From Tetracladium setigerum (taxonomy: Eukaryota; Ascomycota; Leotiomycetes; Helotiales), in assembly GCA_031472005.1 (NCBI GenBank), contig PZJY01000012.1:620001-684000 (forward strand): a stretch of DNA of 64,000 nucleotides, in the 5' to 3' direction. The stretch's first letter is position 1. Each line of letters starts with the position of its first letter. Below the pieces are notes generated by a model, which was not told the origin of the DNA, made no database searches, and saw nothing but the letters and a program-made list of their open reading frames with translations. This document shows, piece after piece, positions 10,598 to 21,075 of this stretch. The translations under genes were made by a program, and so were the position numbers.

Positions 10598-12295
10598 ATG
10601 GCTTCATCATTACCATCCTCATCTGTTGATAGCTTAGACAGTGGCATCAACGCCGCAAAACTAGAAGAGGCCAATCATTCATCATCACCATCCCCATCTG
10701 TCGAAAGCTTAGACAATGGTGTCAACGCTGCAAAGCTCGAAGCGGCCAACCGCTATTTCCGCTGGAACCTATTGTTTCTCCTCACAGTCTTCACCTTTCT
10801 TCTATTTCCAATCTGGATGCCTCTTATACCCTACGTCAACCAAGCAACCAACGTCGTCATTACAATTCTAATCAGTCTTTTCCAACTCATCTGGCTGGTA
10901 GCCATTATCTGCGCCATCCGTCGAACACTGGCCATCAATAGCCGAAACAAACTCAAAACCACAAAAGCCCAAGATGTCGAATCTGCTGATACCACGGCCA
11001 ACGACTACTCAACTATTCGTCACATAGTTGCCATGACCTTGTACAAGGAACCCATGAGCGTACTACAAACCACCCTGGACTCTCTCGTGCAACAAAAAGA
11101 TGCCAAATCTCGCCTCTCCGTCATTATTGGCATGGAATGCCGCACACCCGACAAGGAAGCCAAACGCGATGAAGTCTACGCAAAGTACGAAAGCAAATTC
11201 CTCCGTCTCATCGTCACCTTTCACCCCTCTGGCATTCCTGGCGAAATCAGCGGCAAGTGTTCTAACATGAACTACGCTTGTCGCCAAGGCCTACTCATCC
11301 TCCGTCAAGATGTCGACTACAACTATGAGAAGTACGAACACATTTTTACCAACTGCGACTGCGACGCCGTTTTCGATCCCGAATACATGATGGAGCTAGA
11401 AAGTGAGTACTCCAAGCTAGACTTCGGCGATCGCCACTCCTCCATCTGGCAATCCATCATCATCTACAAGCGCAACTCCATGCCCTTCTTCGTCGACATT
11501 ACCGGTGTATTGCGAACCTTTTTCTTCATGGGTGTTTTGATTCCCTGGAACATCAATCCCATGTCCCATTACTCTCTCAGCGTTAAGTTGTTGGAGGAGG
11601 GCGCCTTTACCCACCCGGCATATCAGATGGAGGATATCATTGCCTTGATTCGCTACACCATCATGACACGACGAGAAATCCGCATCCGGCCTTTGAATCT
11701 CATATCCATCAACGGTCCGACCTCTGGCGCCAACTACGTCGATGAGATCCGTGAATGGGCTCTTCAGATTCGTCGATGGACTATTGGGGCCGGTGAGGTT
11801 TTTCATTATTTCATTGTGAAAACCTACCGAATGCCTGGACTTTATCTGTCTATCAGCTGGGCTACTCGCTTTTTCATCTACTATGGCCTCGTTCTCTGCG
11901 CCAGCGCCATCTTCTCTGTGTTTTCCCCCTTTGTTGTTCAACTCATCAACATGGCTGCTCCCGAACACGATCGACTCTTCATCAGCGATTCGCTTTTTTC
12001 AACCATCTGCCTCACCTTCTTGGGAACGCAATACGTGTTTTTGCTCATTGTCACTATCCTCGTCCGTTGGAATCTCCCTGTGCCCGGCGAGAGCGATAAC
12101 AATTACAACAAGGGGCTTCGGGGAGTCACGAGAGGCTTGTTGCATTGGATATTGATGTTGCCGACTATTCTTGCCTACAGCTTTGTAGAGCTTTACTCTT
12201 TCTTTGAATTGGCCTTTAGAGGGAAGGATGTTTGCAAGCATAATGCTGCTAGTAAGAGCAACCTTGTTCTTATAAAAGGTGCTGGGGGTTCTTGA
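10598..12295 (+). CDS. Membrane glycosyltransferase family 2 protein (chitin/hyaluronan-synthase-like fold)
   Basis: One exon of 565 residues. Two membrane segments near 53-110 precede a cytosolic GT-A domain with HIVAMTLYKE, the Asp-rich TNCDCDAVF metal site (about 248), the acceptor-type ED in QMEDII (about 345), and the QxxRW motif in LQIRRW (about 390). Several membrane spans follow (about 405-545). DxD, ED and QxxRW together indicate a processive inverting family 2 enzyme using a nucleotide sugar; whether it makes chitin, hyaluronan-like or another glycan cannot be told. It is shorter than classical chitin synthases and lacks their extra domains. The N-terminal tail carries two 25-residue copies of a Ser-rich unit containing SLDxGxNAAKLE. 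Start chosen at the first ATG. Confidence 0.82.
   Translation: MASSLPSSSVDSLDSGINAAKLEEANHSSSPSPSVESLDNGVNAAKLEAANRYFRWNLLFLLTVFTFLLFPIWMPLIPYVNQATNVVITILISLFQLIWLVAIICAIRRTLAINSRNKLKTTKAQDVESADTTANDYSTIRHIVAMTLYKEPMSVLQTTLDSLVQQKDAKSRLSVIIGMECRTPDKEAKRDEVYAKYESKFLRLIVTFHPSGIPGEISGKCSNMNYACRQGLLILRQDVDYNYEKYEHIFTNCDCDAVFDPEYMMELESEYSKLDFGDRHSSIWQSIIIYKRNSMPFFVDITGVLRTFFFMGVLIPWNINPMSHYSLSVKLLEEGAFTHPAYQMEDIIALIRYTIMTRREIRIRPLNLISINGPTSGANYVDEIREWALQIRRWTIGAGEVFHYFIVKTYRMPGLYLSISWATRFFIYYGLVLCASAIFSVFSPFVVQLINMAAPEHDRLFISDSLFSTICLTFLGTQYVFLLIVTILVRWNLPVPGESDNNYNKGLRGVTRGLLHWILMLPTILAYSFVELYSFFELAFRGKDVCKHNAASKSNLVLIKGAGGS
10604..10753 (+). repeat. 75-nt coding tandem duplication, two copies
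   Basis: Units 10604-10678 and 10679-10753 encode the same 25-residue pattern (SS.PS.SV.SLD.G.NAAKLE.AN). They differ mostly at third codon positions, so the duplication is old enough to have drifted while the protein pattern was kept. Confidence 0.85.
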
Positions 12296-12819
12296 GGTCA
12301 GGACATGTGCCTGATGCGCCGCTTTAGATTAACAATACTTTGATAGAATATACTCAGATAGAAGATAGAAGATACTCACATAGAAGATACCCTGAAATGA
12401 CCAAGGCTTTGGATCCCAAGAATTCAACTTTATTTATTCACGACTTTCCCCCCTTTACTGATGTACCTTTCTCCAGCCTTGTCACTATTGAAGGACCATA
12501 ATCTCGACAAATACCTTAGGTACGGTAAGGCAGAGTTGTATCATTGGATCGGGAAGTGTGAAATGTGCGACGCGTCAACTCACTTTTGGTTGGCCGAGGA
12601 GCAGCTGCCGTCGTCAGCCACAACAGCTGTCTGCCTAGCTTGCCGACCGAGTAGAACGACAACGACATTCCTCAACCCCAACCACAACTTCTCACTTCTC
12701 ACTTCTCGACGTCCTCTCGTCCTTCATCAATCTTACAACAATCAAAACATCTGTCCATCTTCTAACACACATACAAACCGTCACAGGGCGAGGAAGTCTT
12801 TCGACTGCCATCAACAGCC
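12296..12819. promoter_or_regulatory. Intergenic, upstream of the WG-repeat gene
   Basis: About 0.5 kb. Near 12340-12395 there are short direct repeats of ATAGAAGATA type. A pyrimidine- and AC-rich 5' UTR-like stretch (about 12660-12815) leads into the next ATG. Confidence 0.4.
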
Positions 12820-15800
12820 ATGGCGGAAACCGACCGTCGAGTTCAGGTGCTCGGTAGGAGATTCCCCGCCTTCGTCAGCCTTGCGAGGCACTCATGCTAA
12901 TGTGCTTCCTCAACAGCCAACGCCAAATGTCTCTACGGCCGTGATCTCGAAGTTCTAGTCTTCTCCAACAAGGCTAAGAAGGGTTCACAATACCAGGCCG
13001 CTGTCATGCAGCGCTGCTACCGCGATGTTCCATGGGTCAAAATACTGTGCAGCCATCCGCCAGCGTCTACTAGAGCGAAAGCCATGCGGATGCTTCTTGA
13101 GATGACGGAGGCAGAACTTGGGGTTCATCTTGCACGTCAAGAAATCACAATCCCGATTTCGAAAGATGATGTGAGAAGTTTCGAGGTGCCTTATGAGGTG
13201 TCTCATGTGGCTGAGGCTCATGTGGTTGAGAGGAAGGGATCGGTTATGAGTATGAGTGAGGCATCCAGCGGATCAGAGTTTGAGTTCATCGCTACGCCTG
13301 CTGAAAGCTCGGTGGGGGGCTTCTCGGACGACGAGGCTGCTGAGGAGGAAAGTAGGGCGAGGAATTCTAAGATTGAATCGGTTGTTACATCCCCTGGAAG
13401 TGAACCTGTCAAGGCAGTGGACGTCACCGAGGAGGATGGTAATGGGAAGAGTTTCCAGATTGAATCAGAGGCTGCACCCCCAGAGGCAATTAAAGTCCAG
13501 CACGATGCTCCGGCCAGCCCAGTAACGGTCCCAGCCAACACTACAGAATCCGACCTTGCCGTTGAGCGCGACCCTTGGGCACAATGGGGTATGTCAACGA
13601 AGAGCAAAAATTTGGAAGTTTCAAAAGTTGGGGAAGCTGAGCACCAGCCAGATACCGCTATCGATGACCGTAGCACTTCGAGATCACCCGGCACCAAACT
13701 CACTAATATGGAATTGTTCGCTAAAAACCTTCGAGAGAAGGAACCTGTTTGGGCTTGGGCCGCTGTGGTGGAAGAGGTCAAAGTTCGTGCAGAAAAACAG
13801 AAACAAACCAGCGGTGTGTCTGTGTTGCAGCAGGATGCAACTACACTCGAAGCTGTCGAGGAAAAGGAATCATGCGAAGCTTTGTCAGATTCCCTGGACG
13901 AAAAGAAAGCAAAAGAGACGGAGGATATGAGACTATTGCTTGGCGCACACCCTCCTCCTACAAATGAGACTCTGACAGTATCCAAGCTGTCTTCAGAGGA
14001 CGAAATTCTGCCTCCGCCACCTGTAGACGATATCTGGGGTTTTTGGAGTTCACCCCCAAAAAGAAGAAAAGCAAGGGCAAGAAAGCTGTCAGGGATAGCC
14101 TTCCAGAAAACAACCTACCCTTGCAGCTGTCTACCACGACTCCAACTATTTCTGAAAATTTATCTACGGCTTTTGGTACAACACGCCAACAGATTCCTGG
14201 TGAATGGACATTTTCAGACATTCCCCACGAAAAAGTAAACAATATCGCCAATGCTCCCATTGCTACTCAAAGTCCAGAAGTTCGCAAGAATGATGACTTG
14301 CTGAAAATGCAAGAAACTGTTACTGATTGGATCAAGTCAGGCATCTCAGCTGACAAAATGAAAAGGCTTCAAGATCTAATGAACGATGACCCGATGCCTT
14401 CGGACACGAATATTTCATTTTTGTCGCTTCCCAAACAGCCTGTGGTACAACTGTCAGAGCCAGAGCCAAATAAAATGGAAGATCCATACGAAGGGTACAA
14501 TGGATGGGGCAACTGGCGGTCAGCCTCACTGAAATTGCAAGCTAATGGAAAGGAAGAAAGAAGACAACGAATTAAGAAGCTCGGTTCAATTGATCCGCCC
14601 ATGGAACAAGCATTGGGTGAGTATGAAATATCTTCGGGCTTGAAGTATACAAAGGACGCTGGAAAGCACGATGCTCTTGCCTTTCTTCATGTTGAAAAAT
14701 CGGAGTCCAAACAGAAAGAAACGGAGTTAGGCCTGAGACAACCTAATGAGGAGAGTTTCAAGTCAGTGGTAAAAGAACAGGAGGGAAATACCAGCAACAG
14801 TGCTGTAAATTTCTTCTCGGCCAAAGGAGTGGATGATCCCAAATCGGCACCGTCTGCTTCAGCCGATACCTTCAAGACCGCTGCTCATCATCAAGTCATA
14901 CCATGGCCAGAAGTTGATTCATGGGATTCCTGGGGAGTACCTCCCAAGAAGAAGAAAGCGAAGAAGCCGACAATCAAGAATCCTTTCGGTTCACTCGGAG
15001 ACCAACCCGGTGGTTCTTATTCCGACCCGTGGGCAAAGCCGGCAGATAGGGTCTCGCCAGCTGTGCGAGAACCGGAAGCCATTTTAGATGAGTTTGATTC
15101 GAGCCAGTGGGGAACGTCGAAGAAAAAACAGCCAAAGTTTCCTGTAAGGCGTTCGCACTCTTCGGTAGCCAAGTTGAATTCTTGGGAATCTGCGATGCTT
15201 GCCACGGAGCTATCCAGGAACAGCGCGGAAGCATCTTCCAAAAAGGATGAAAAACCGTCTGAGCTGCCAGCAGTCAAGCCAACACCAGGTGTCTACGGCT
15301 GGACTCAATTGGCATGTCTACCAACGACGAAAAGCAAGAACCTGATTCCTGTAATTCTTCCGGAGGCAGAGGCGTCATACAACAACTATTCTAACGAAAA
15401 CCCTTATGTGAAACCAAAGAATCCCTTCGAGTCTGAGACAAAGCCGACCGAGTCACCAGAGGTTATGTCGAAGCCAGCTAGGAAAGTCTCCTGGGCACCT
15501 TTGTCACGAAGGACCCAGAGGAAACCGAAATTGCCCCAGAGGCCGCCAAGGAGCCCAAAGTTTCACCTTGGCCATACCTTGATCCGGAGAGCCGCTTCCC
15601 AGCAGTACCATCTACCTCGCAGCAATCCCTTCTTGATGAATTAGCCGAGTGGGGATCCTTCACCAAGAAGGAAAAGAAGACGAAAAAGCCAATTGCCTTT
15701 GATTTCCTCGATGCGCCAGTGGTAACTACTCCAGAAATTCCCTCGGTTCCAAAAGATGTCTCTTCGGAGTATGTGCCATATAACCCTTTCGGATGGGGCC

Positions 15801-16582
15801 CAAACGTCAACCGAAAAAGTAGTGTCAAAAAGGATACGCCTACTGCCAATACTGCCAATGGAAATTTTAGGGTAGCCTCAGTTGGTAACGATACAGTCCC
15901 GACATGGACTCCAAGTGGCGAACCTGGCTTTGGAACATTCGTGATCAAGAACAAATCGCGTCTCACAAGCGTCTCCAGCCCGGATCTCCATTGGGAAATG
16001 TATGCTCAGAAGAACAATGCGAGGAGTGACTCCTCATCTGTCTCTGAGATGTCTGGCGAGAATCAAAAGGCAACTGCACCAGTACGCGCAGGTGCTCAAG
16101 TTGAATATCGACAAAATGTTCTCGGCCTTGACCAGATCGAGAAACCAAAGTACAGCGTGGCATCCATCCCTCCATATCAACCTGATGGCACAAAAATCCT
16201 CAATCACCGAATTCAAGAGGACGAAGAAGATATCCCACCACCCCCACCTCCCCACAGGTATCTAAGTCCACGAGTACACGTCTGCGACTACGTCTTCAAT
16301 GTAACCTACAAACATGCCTTCGGCACTGATACCCTCCGCCACGTGCTTACGGTATCATTCACAACCAAAGCAGCCATTGTAGGTGAGATTGAGAAATTCA
16401 TCGCTCCCTATGAACCTTTCGGTCAGATCTACACGCGCAAGATTGATATTCTATCGGCGAATGGCCAGGAAGGGGATGTAGATCTGTCAGCGATGGATGA
16501 CATGAGTTGGCCAGATATCTTGGGCTTTTTGGAGGATTCGACAAGCGTCATCACTGTGGCTGTTGTGGTCACTGATACTTGA
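12820..16582 (+). CDS. Large low-complexity protein with Trp-Gly repeats followed by Lys clusters
   Basis: Exons 12820-12853 and 12917-16582 give about 1233 residues once two lost bases are allowed for (near 14036-14044 and 15481-15485). The head (to about nt 13160) is compact: MAETDRRVQVL, then ANAKCLYGRD and a helix-like stretch. The long middle is acidic and Ser-rich with irregular units of a Trp-Gly or Trp followed by K/S-rich patches, for example AQWGMSTKSK, WGFLEFTPKKKK, GWGNW, DSWGVPPKKKK, SQWGTSKKK, EWGSFTKKEK and FGWGPN. After a five-proline run (nt 16238-16253) the last 110 residues look folded (PRVHVCDYVFNVTYKHAFG and on) and end VAVVVTDT. I do not recognise the family. WG/GW motifs in disordered context are known Argonaute hooks in other proteins; that role here is only a hypothesis. 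No signal peptide or TM segment. Confidence 0.75.
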
Positions 16583-17154
16583 GAGGGCAAGAAGGGATTT
16601 TGTTTGACTTATATGTAATGATAATGATCAGTGCTTTTTATTTCGTTCTTCTAGTTTTTCTTGTTTTACTTTCAAATCCTGGGGCTTTGCGTTGAAGTTT
16701 GAGATGATTCTGCGAGAAGTTTTGACGTTTACTATAGCCAAATTGAAAAGGATTCAATCTCAGGTGTTTTCTACCCTACTTCCCAGCTTTAGAACTGAAC
16801 CAAATAATGCTCCTGCACAAGATTGAGGCAGTGATGAGATTATTTCGAGAGCACAGTTAAAAAATGGTGAGTCGGATCCTCGCTTAATTGAAAAAGTGCA
16901 AAAATGACTAAATGAGAGACGGCAATGAAAATTGACTGCTAGTAAGTTATGTACATGAAGTGTGAAAAGAAATCTAAACCCTGATGGTCTCAAAAAAGTC
17001 TGTCCATCCGCCCTGCCGCCTGAATTATCCTCTTGCCCTCATGCCATCCTCCCAAGCACCCATCCTCCCAAGCATCCATCCATTTTCAAGCCCCCCATCC
17101 TTCGCCTCCAACACATGCACAACCAAGAATGGAATTTCCCCCTCGCTCTACAAC
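16583..17154. terminator. Convergent 3' region
   Basis: The WG-repeat gene (plus) and the secreted protein gene (minus) end toward each other here. The segment holds AT-rich 3' UTR-like sequence, then a C-rich stretch (about 17040-17110) on the side of the minus-strand gene. No gene is seen. Confidence 0.4.
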
Positions 17155-17922
17155 TTAGTAGTTGTAACCATTCCCAATGCGCTTCTTGAGTGGGTAAGTG
17201 TTCGAAGTAAGAAGAGAGATTGAACCCTGGACCCAAGCCAAGCCATTAGCACTGTTGCTGAAGTGCTGATCAGCCTGGAAATAAGTGCTTCGCTGCGATC
17301 CAATACATCCAACCTTCGCATAGCCGCTGCGACGGTACACTCTTGGGTTGCTGACCATCATGCCCCATTTGCCCTTTGGCACACCAGTGGTATAGGCAGC
17401 AGCATAGGTCGATTGCCAAGTAGTAGAGTAACTGATACCAACGGAAGCCGAGATGACATCCTTGACGAAAGTGTAATCGACAGAAGCGGAGACGGTGATG
17501 GAATCAGAGACAGAGTAACCACTGGTTACACCAATAGTGTTGGTCTCTCCTGTAGCGTGGAGAGCAGAGGAAAGAGGGACGTCCCAGTCGAGGAAATCGG
17601 CGTCCTTGTTGCGAACGATGAGACGAACGTTGGTGCAGCGTTTGTCGAGTTCAGTGGAGTTGCTGGCATCGCCGACGAAGTTGTCGCCTTCGATGGGGGA
17701 TTCCCAGGATGTGGCATCGTCGAAGGGGGAGTCGGGTCGGCCCATGGTGGTGTTGGTACGGGCGAGTTCAGCTTCGTAGTCAACCCATTTGACGACTTCG
17801 GTGCGGCCGTTGGCGCCGAAGACGATGACTTCGTCGGGTTGGAGGTGACGGGGTTTGAGAGCCGCTGAGGAAACTAATGTGCTTGCTGCTAAGGCAAGAG
17901 AGAGGATGTTGAGGCCGTACAT
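17155..17922 (-). CDS. Secreted celp0028-like effector-type protein
   Basis: A single exon of 255 residues. A clear signal peptide (about 1-20, LSLALAASTLVSSA) is followed by a short pro-like segment with DEVIVFGANGRTEVV and a KR site at about 92-93 (ELDKRC) that fits Kex2 processing. The mature part has DWDVPLSSALHATG, SGYSVSDSITVSASVDYTF and YSTTWQSTYA stretches, predicted to be beta-rich, and ends KKRIGNGYNY. This order matches what I recall of fungal proteins annotated as celp0028 effector-like, a naming based on similarity, not proven activity. Few cysteines (two in the mature part, RCTNVR and KVGCIG). It is expected to be secreted; its target is unknown. Confidence 0.78.
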   Translation of the reverse strand: MYGLNILSLALAASTLVSSAALKPRHLQPDEVIVFGANGRTEVVKWVDYEAELARTNTTMGRPDSPFDDATSWESPIEGDNFVGDASNSTELDKRCTNVRLIVRNKDADFLDWDVPLSSALHATGETNTIGVTSGYSVSDSITVSASVDYTFVKDVISASVGISYSTTWQSTYAAAYTTGVPKGKWGMMVSNPRVYRRSGYAKVGCIGSQRSTYFQADQHFSNSANGLAWVQGSISLLTSNTYPLKKRIGNGYNY

Positions 17923-20164
17923 TTTGAAAATGGAACGGTGAGGGTTGAAATGAATGTGGTTGAAATGAGTGTGGTTTTTGGGTAGTGTTCCTTGAAGGAA
18001 AGAGAATGTGATGATGTGGATGATGAGAGGGAATCTTTCGAGGAATGAAGCCTGTTATATAAGAAGTTGAAGTGATGACTTTGACTTGCTCCTCGTGTCT
18101 CCTTCACATAGGTACGAAGTTGCTGCCTTCGGAGTTGAACAGGCCGAAGTTCCTTGCACTGAGGAAAGTTGTCAGTACGCACTACGAAAGTCATCATGTG
18201 AGGAGAATGTATTGCATACCCTTGATACTTCACCACGACTCATGTTCACCTGCCAGAACTGAGATACATCACAGGGTGTATGAACTCAAAGTGAGTCTAG
18301 AAAACTGCGGTGTACTATTCGGGAGACTTAGGTTTCTAAACACAGGACTATCTTCTCTCTTCCTCGAGTTCGGTGATTCCGCGGGCCGTGAATACTAAAT
18401 CTAAGTTCGACCTCTACAGATTTCTCGTACCTGAAATAATGGAACAAAATTGTAAAGTTCTAAAAAAATAATCTAATCCAATGAAACATACCCATTCTCC
18501 ATACACGTGCGAGTTCAACCTCAACGGGGAGGTGGGGGTTGGCTCCAGAGTTATCATGACCTAACAAGTATGAAACATCAACAGGGCTGCTAGTTAAGAG
18601 GTAAGATCTATGTTCATTTTATTATTTCATAACGCATTGAAGCTCCAATTGAATCAAAATTGCAGAGGTGTTGAAGTTCCACTTCTCGTCGTCTGAATAT
18701 CTCGGCGTGTTGGCGAGTAGGCGACAAGCTTTTCTGCACGTCAAAACAAACTGCTGTCAGTCATCAGTCAAGTCGGTAAAACATCCGAATAAGGTTTGGC
18801 TAGTCGAAAAACTATGTCAAGGCTCGAGCCGTCTGTACTCCGTCCTTCGCAGAGATCAGATAGCATTATCATACCTAGTTGGGACAAATCTCGTATCCAA
18901 AAATCAATCTGGAGGGATCCCTGGGCGTTTTGAAGTCTCGGATATATTGCCCTCTGTCAAAATGTTCCAAAACGGAAAATGTCAACTTCTAGGTTTTGTT
19001 ATCATTGCTTAATTAAACCTTAATTCATTCCCTTCGTTGATGCCTTCGGTACATAGTGCCGGAGAAGGGAGATCTTGTGAAGGGGTTGCGGGTAGGGAGA
19101 GTTTGAGATTGAGATTGGGTTGATAGACCGGGACCGCCTTAGGGAGATACGAATAAGGTTATCCATCGGCACTTGACATATTAGTAATAATAGAGATGAA
19201 GCTGTACGTTCCATATCACCTCCGCAAAAAGATCCCAGGGTGGAAAAATTAGTCGTAATTTTTCCCGTTGGCTTTTGAATTGTGCTTGTCTAAATCTCTA
19301 ACAGAACTGGTCCTTTTTTTTTTTTTTTTTTTTTGTCAAAGCACCACATGAACGAAAGTCGCAACGTGGAGGTAGGTGTTGACACAGCAATCGTCAACAA
19401 ATCCACAATATAACACTTCATTCAATCGTGTATACACCAGATAAATGAAGCTCGTAAACAACATGTGGAGTTTAATTGGCTGTCTTGACTCTTGACTCTT
19501 GCCTTCTCGAACCCGTGGTCAATGCCTGTCCCCAGTATGTATGCACCCCGGTTCCAAACTTCAAAATCTCAGCTATGAACATCAAAACATCTCTAATCAA
19601 AGCAGATCCACCCCTCTAAACCCTAAGTAACAGGCAGCAACTTCTTTTTTTCTGGTCCAGGCATGGGGGGGGGGACACACTATCCATTGACTCGTGAGTC
19701 GTGAGTAGGTACTAGATACTCGTGACCGAATGATTCACCCTCGTGGTCGGGTCTCAGGCCGCTGGTGCTGCATGCTGAATTGACTTTGTTTACATTCTGC
19801 GTTCCACCTGCCTACAATTTGGGTATCCTAAACTTATTTCCTTGACTCGTTATCTTCCTTTAGCTCCTACTCGAAATGGAGATCTCATTTTCTTATACTT
19901 TCTTAATCTTCTTTATTCACAGTCCACGGGATGATTACAGACCAAGAGGTATTCGTATCCTCGGCATCAATAATCCGAGTTGATCAATCATGGACTCTAC
20001 GAGATAGGTAACCAGCAACAATGTGTATCCGAGATATCGACCGAAAGGTAAAGTCATCATATAAGTAGGAGAAGGAAACTCATCATTCTTTTTCTCAATC
20101 ACCTCATCCATCTTCTCTATTTTCCAAGTAACTCAACCTGCACTCCATTCTTCTCTCCCTCAAA
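17923..20164. other. Long intergenic segment between two secreted-protein genes
   Basis: About 2.2 kb with no convincing gene. Open frames at 18072-18398 and 18668-19012 lack coding character. A T21 run is at 19314-19334 and a G-run at about 19665-19674. It should hold the divergent promoters of the secreted protein at 17922 and the cysteine-rich protein at 20165. Confidence 0.45.
19314..19334. repeat. Poly-T tract (21 T)
   Basis: An uninterrupted run of 21 T in intergenic DNA. It is the longest homopolymer I noticed in the window. Confidence 0.9.
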
Positions 20165-20752
20165 ATGAAGCTCTCCCTCATCACTATCGTCGCCACATTG
20201 GCTGCCAGGTAGCTCAACCCTCTCCTTCCTCATCTATGTCCATCAAGAAAACACCATCTAACTGTTTCGAATCCAGCTGCGCAGCTGATCTTCACAACTT
20301 CTGCATCTGTGCAAACTGGGTTGGCGGCGAGGTAACTATTCCCTCCTTCTCCTTCCTCCCTCACTCCCCTCTAGCAACTTCAATCTTTGTTATTTCCCCC
20401 TCTCATTAACCCTCTTCAAAAAACAGCTCGAATACAACGACTCCGCAACAAGACAGATGTGCTCCGCCTACCTGCGCCGCAACACCGGTAACAAGCAATG
20501 GGATAAATGCCCTGATTGCACTTATGTAAGTTCTCCATCTTCCGGCATATCTCCAATTTCAAAATGCGCCCCTTTCTACCTTTCATTCACTTGGACAAGA
20601 ATAGTAGAAGAACTCAAACTAACGTCTTTCTTCTCTTTCCAAATCAATAGCTCAAGGATCAATTGCTTTGCCGATCAGCTGGCAAGCACATGGGTGGTGA
20701 CGAAGTGAACTACTATTGCAAGAAGTTTGGAGCGACGGAGTCGAGATGTTAA
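20165..20752 (+). CDS. Small secreted cysteine-rich protein, four exons
   Basis: Exons 20165-20208, 20277-20331, 20427-20525 and 20651-20752 join in frame to 99 residues. Introns are 68, 95 and 125 nt with GTAGCT, GTAACT and GTAAGT donors and CAG/TAG acceptors; the first has a CTAAC branch. The protein starts MKLSLITIVATLAAS, a signal peptide, and the mature part of about 84 residues carries nine cysteines, including CIC and CPDC spacings and a C-terminal Cys. The many small exons with all cysteines preserved argue strongly for a real gene although no exon is long. It has the size, charge and cysteine density of fungal small secreted proteins; function and target are unknown. A TATA-like TATAAG near 20060 and a pyrimidine-rich leader precede the ATG. 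Confidence 0.82.
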
Positions 20753-21075
20753 AGATGAGGGTTCTTTGATTGTTGTGTTGGGCTGCTTTGGTGTTGTTAC
20801 TTTCAGATCGATGGTGTATATAATTTTTTGGATAGAGAGCGAGTTTTGGGAATGAGAGGAGATTCAGACTTCAGTGAAAGTCCTTTCAAATACTGATGTC
20901 ACTGGTCAGCAGATGTCTTGTGAATATCTCAACAGGCTAGGAAGTGCTTAACATATTTAATGGTATTGAGTGTGAGACATTTCACTTTTTAATCTCTGTG
21001 GATACTGTGACTCTCCATCATAAGCTCAAACTTGTACAAATCCTGAACACCCTGCAAATATAAAACTAGCATCTC
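20753..21075. terminator. Convergent 3' region
   Basis: The cysteine-rich protein gene (plus) and the acid phosphatase gene (minus) converge on this 0.3 kb spacer. Nothing else is seen. Confidence 0.45.
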
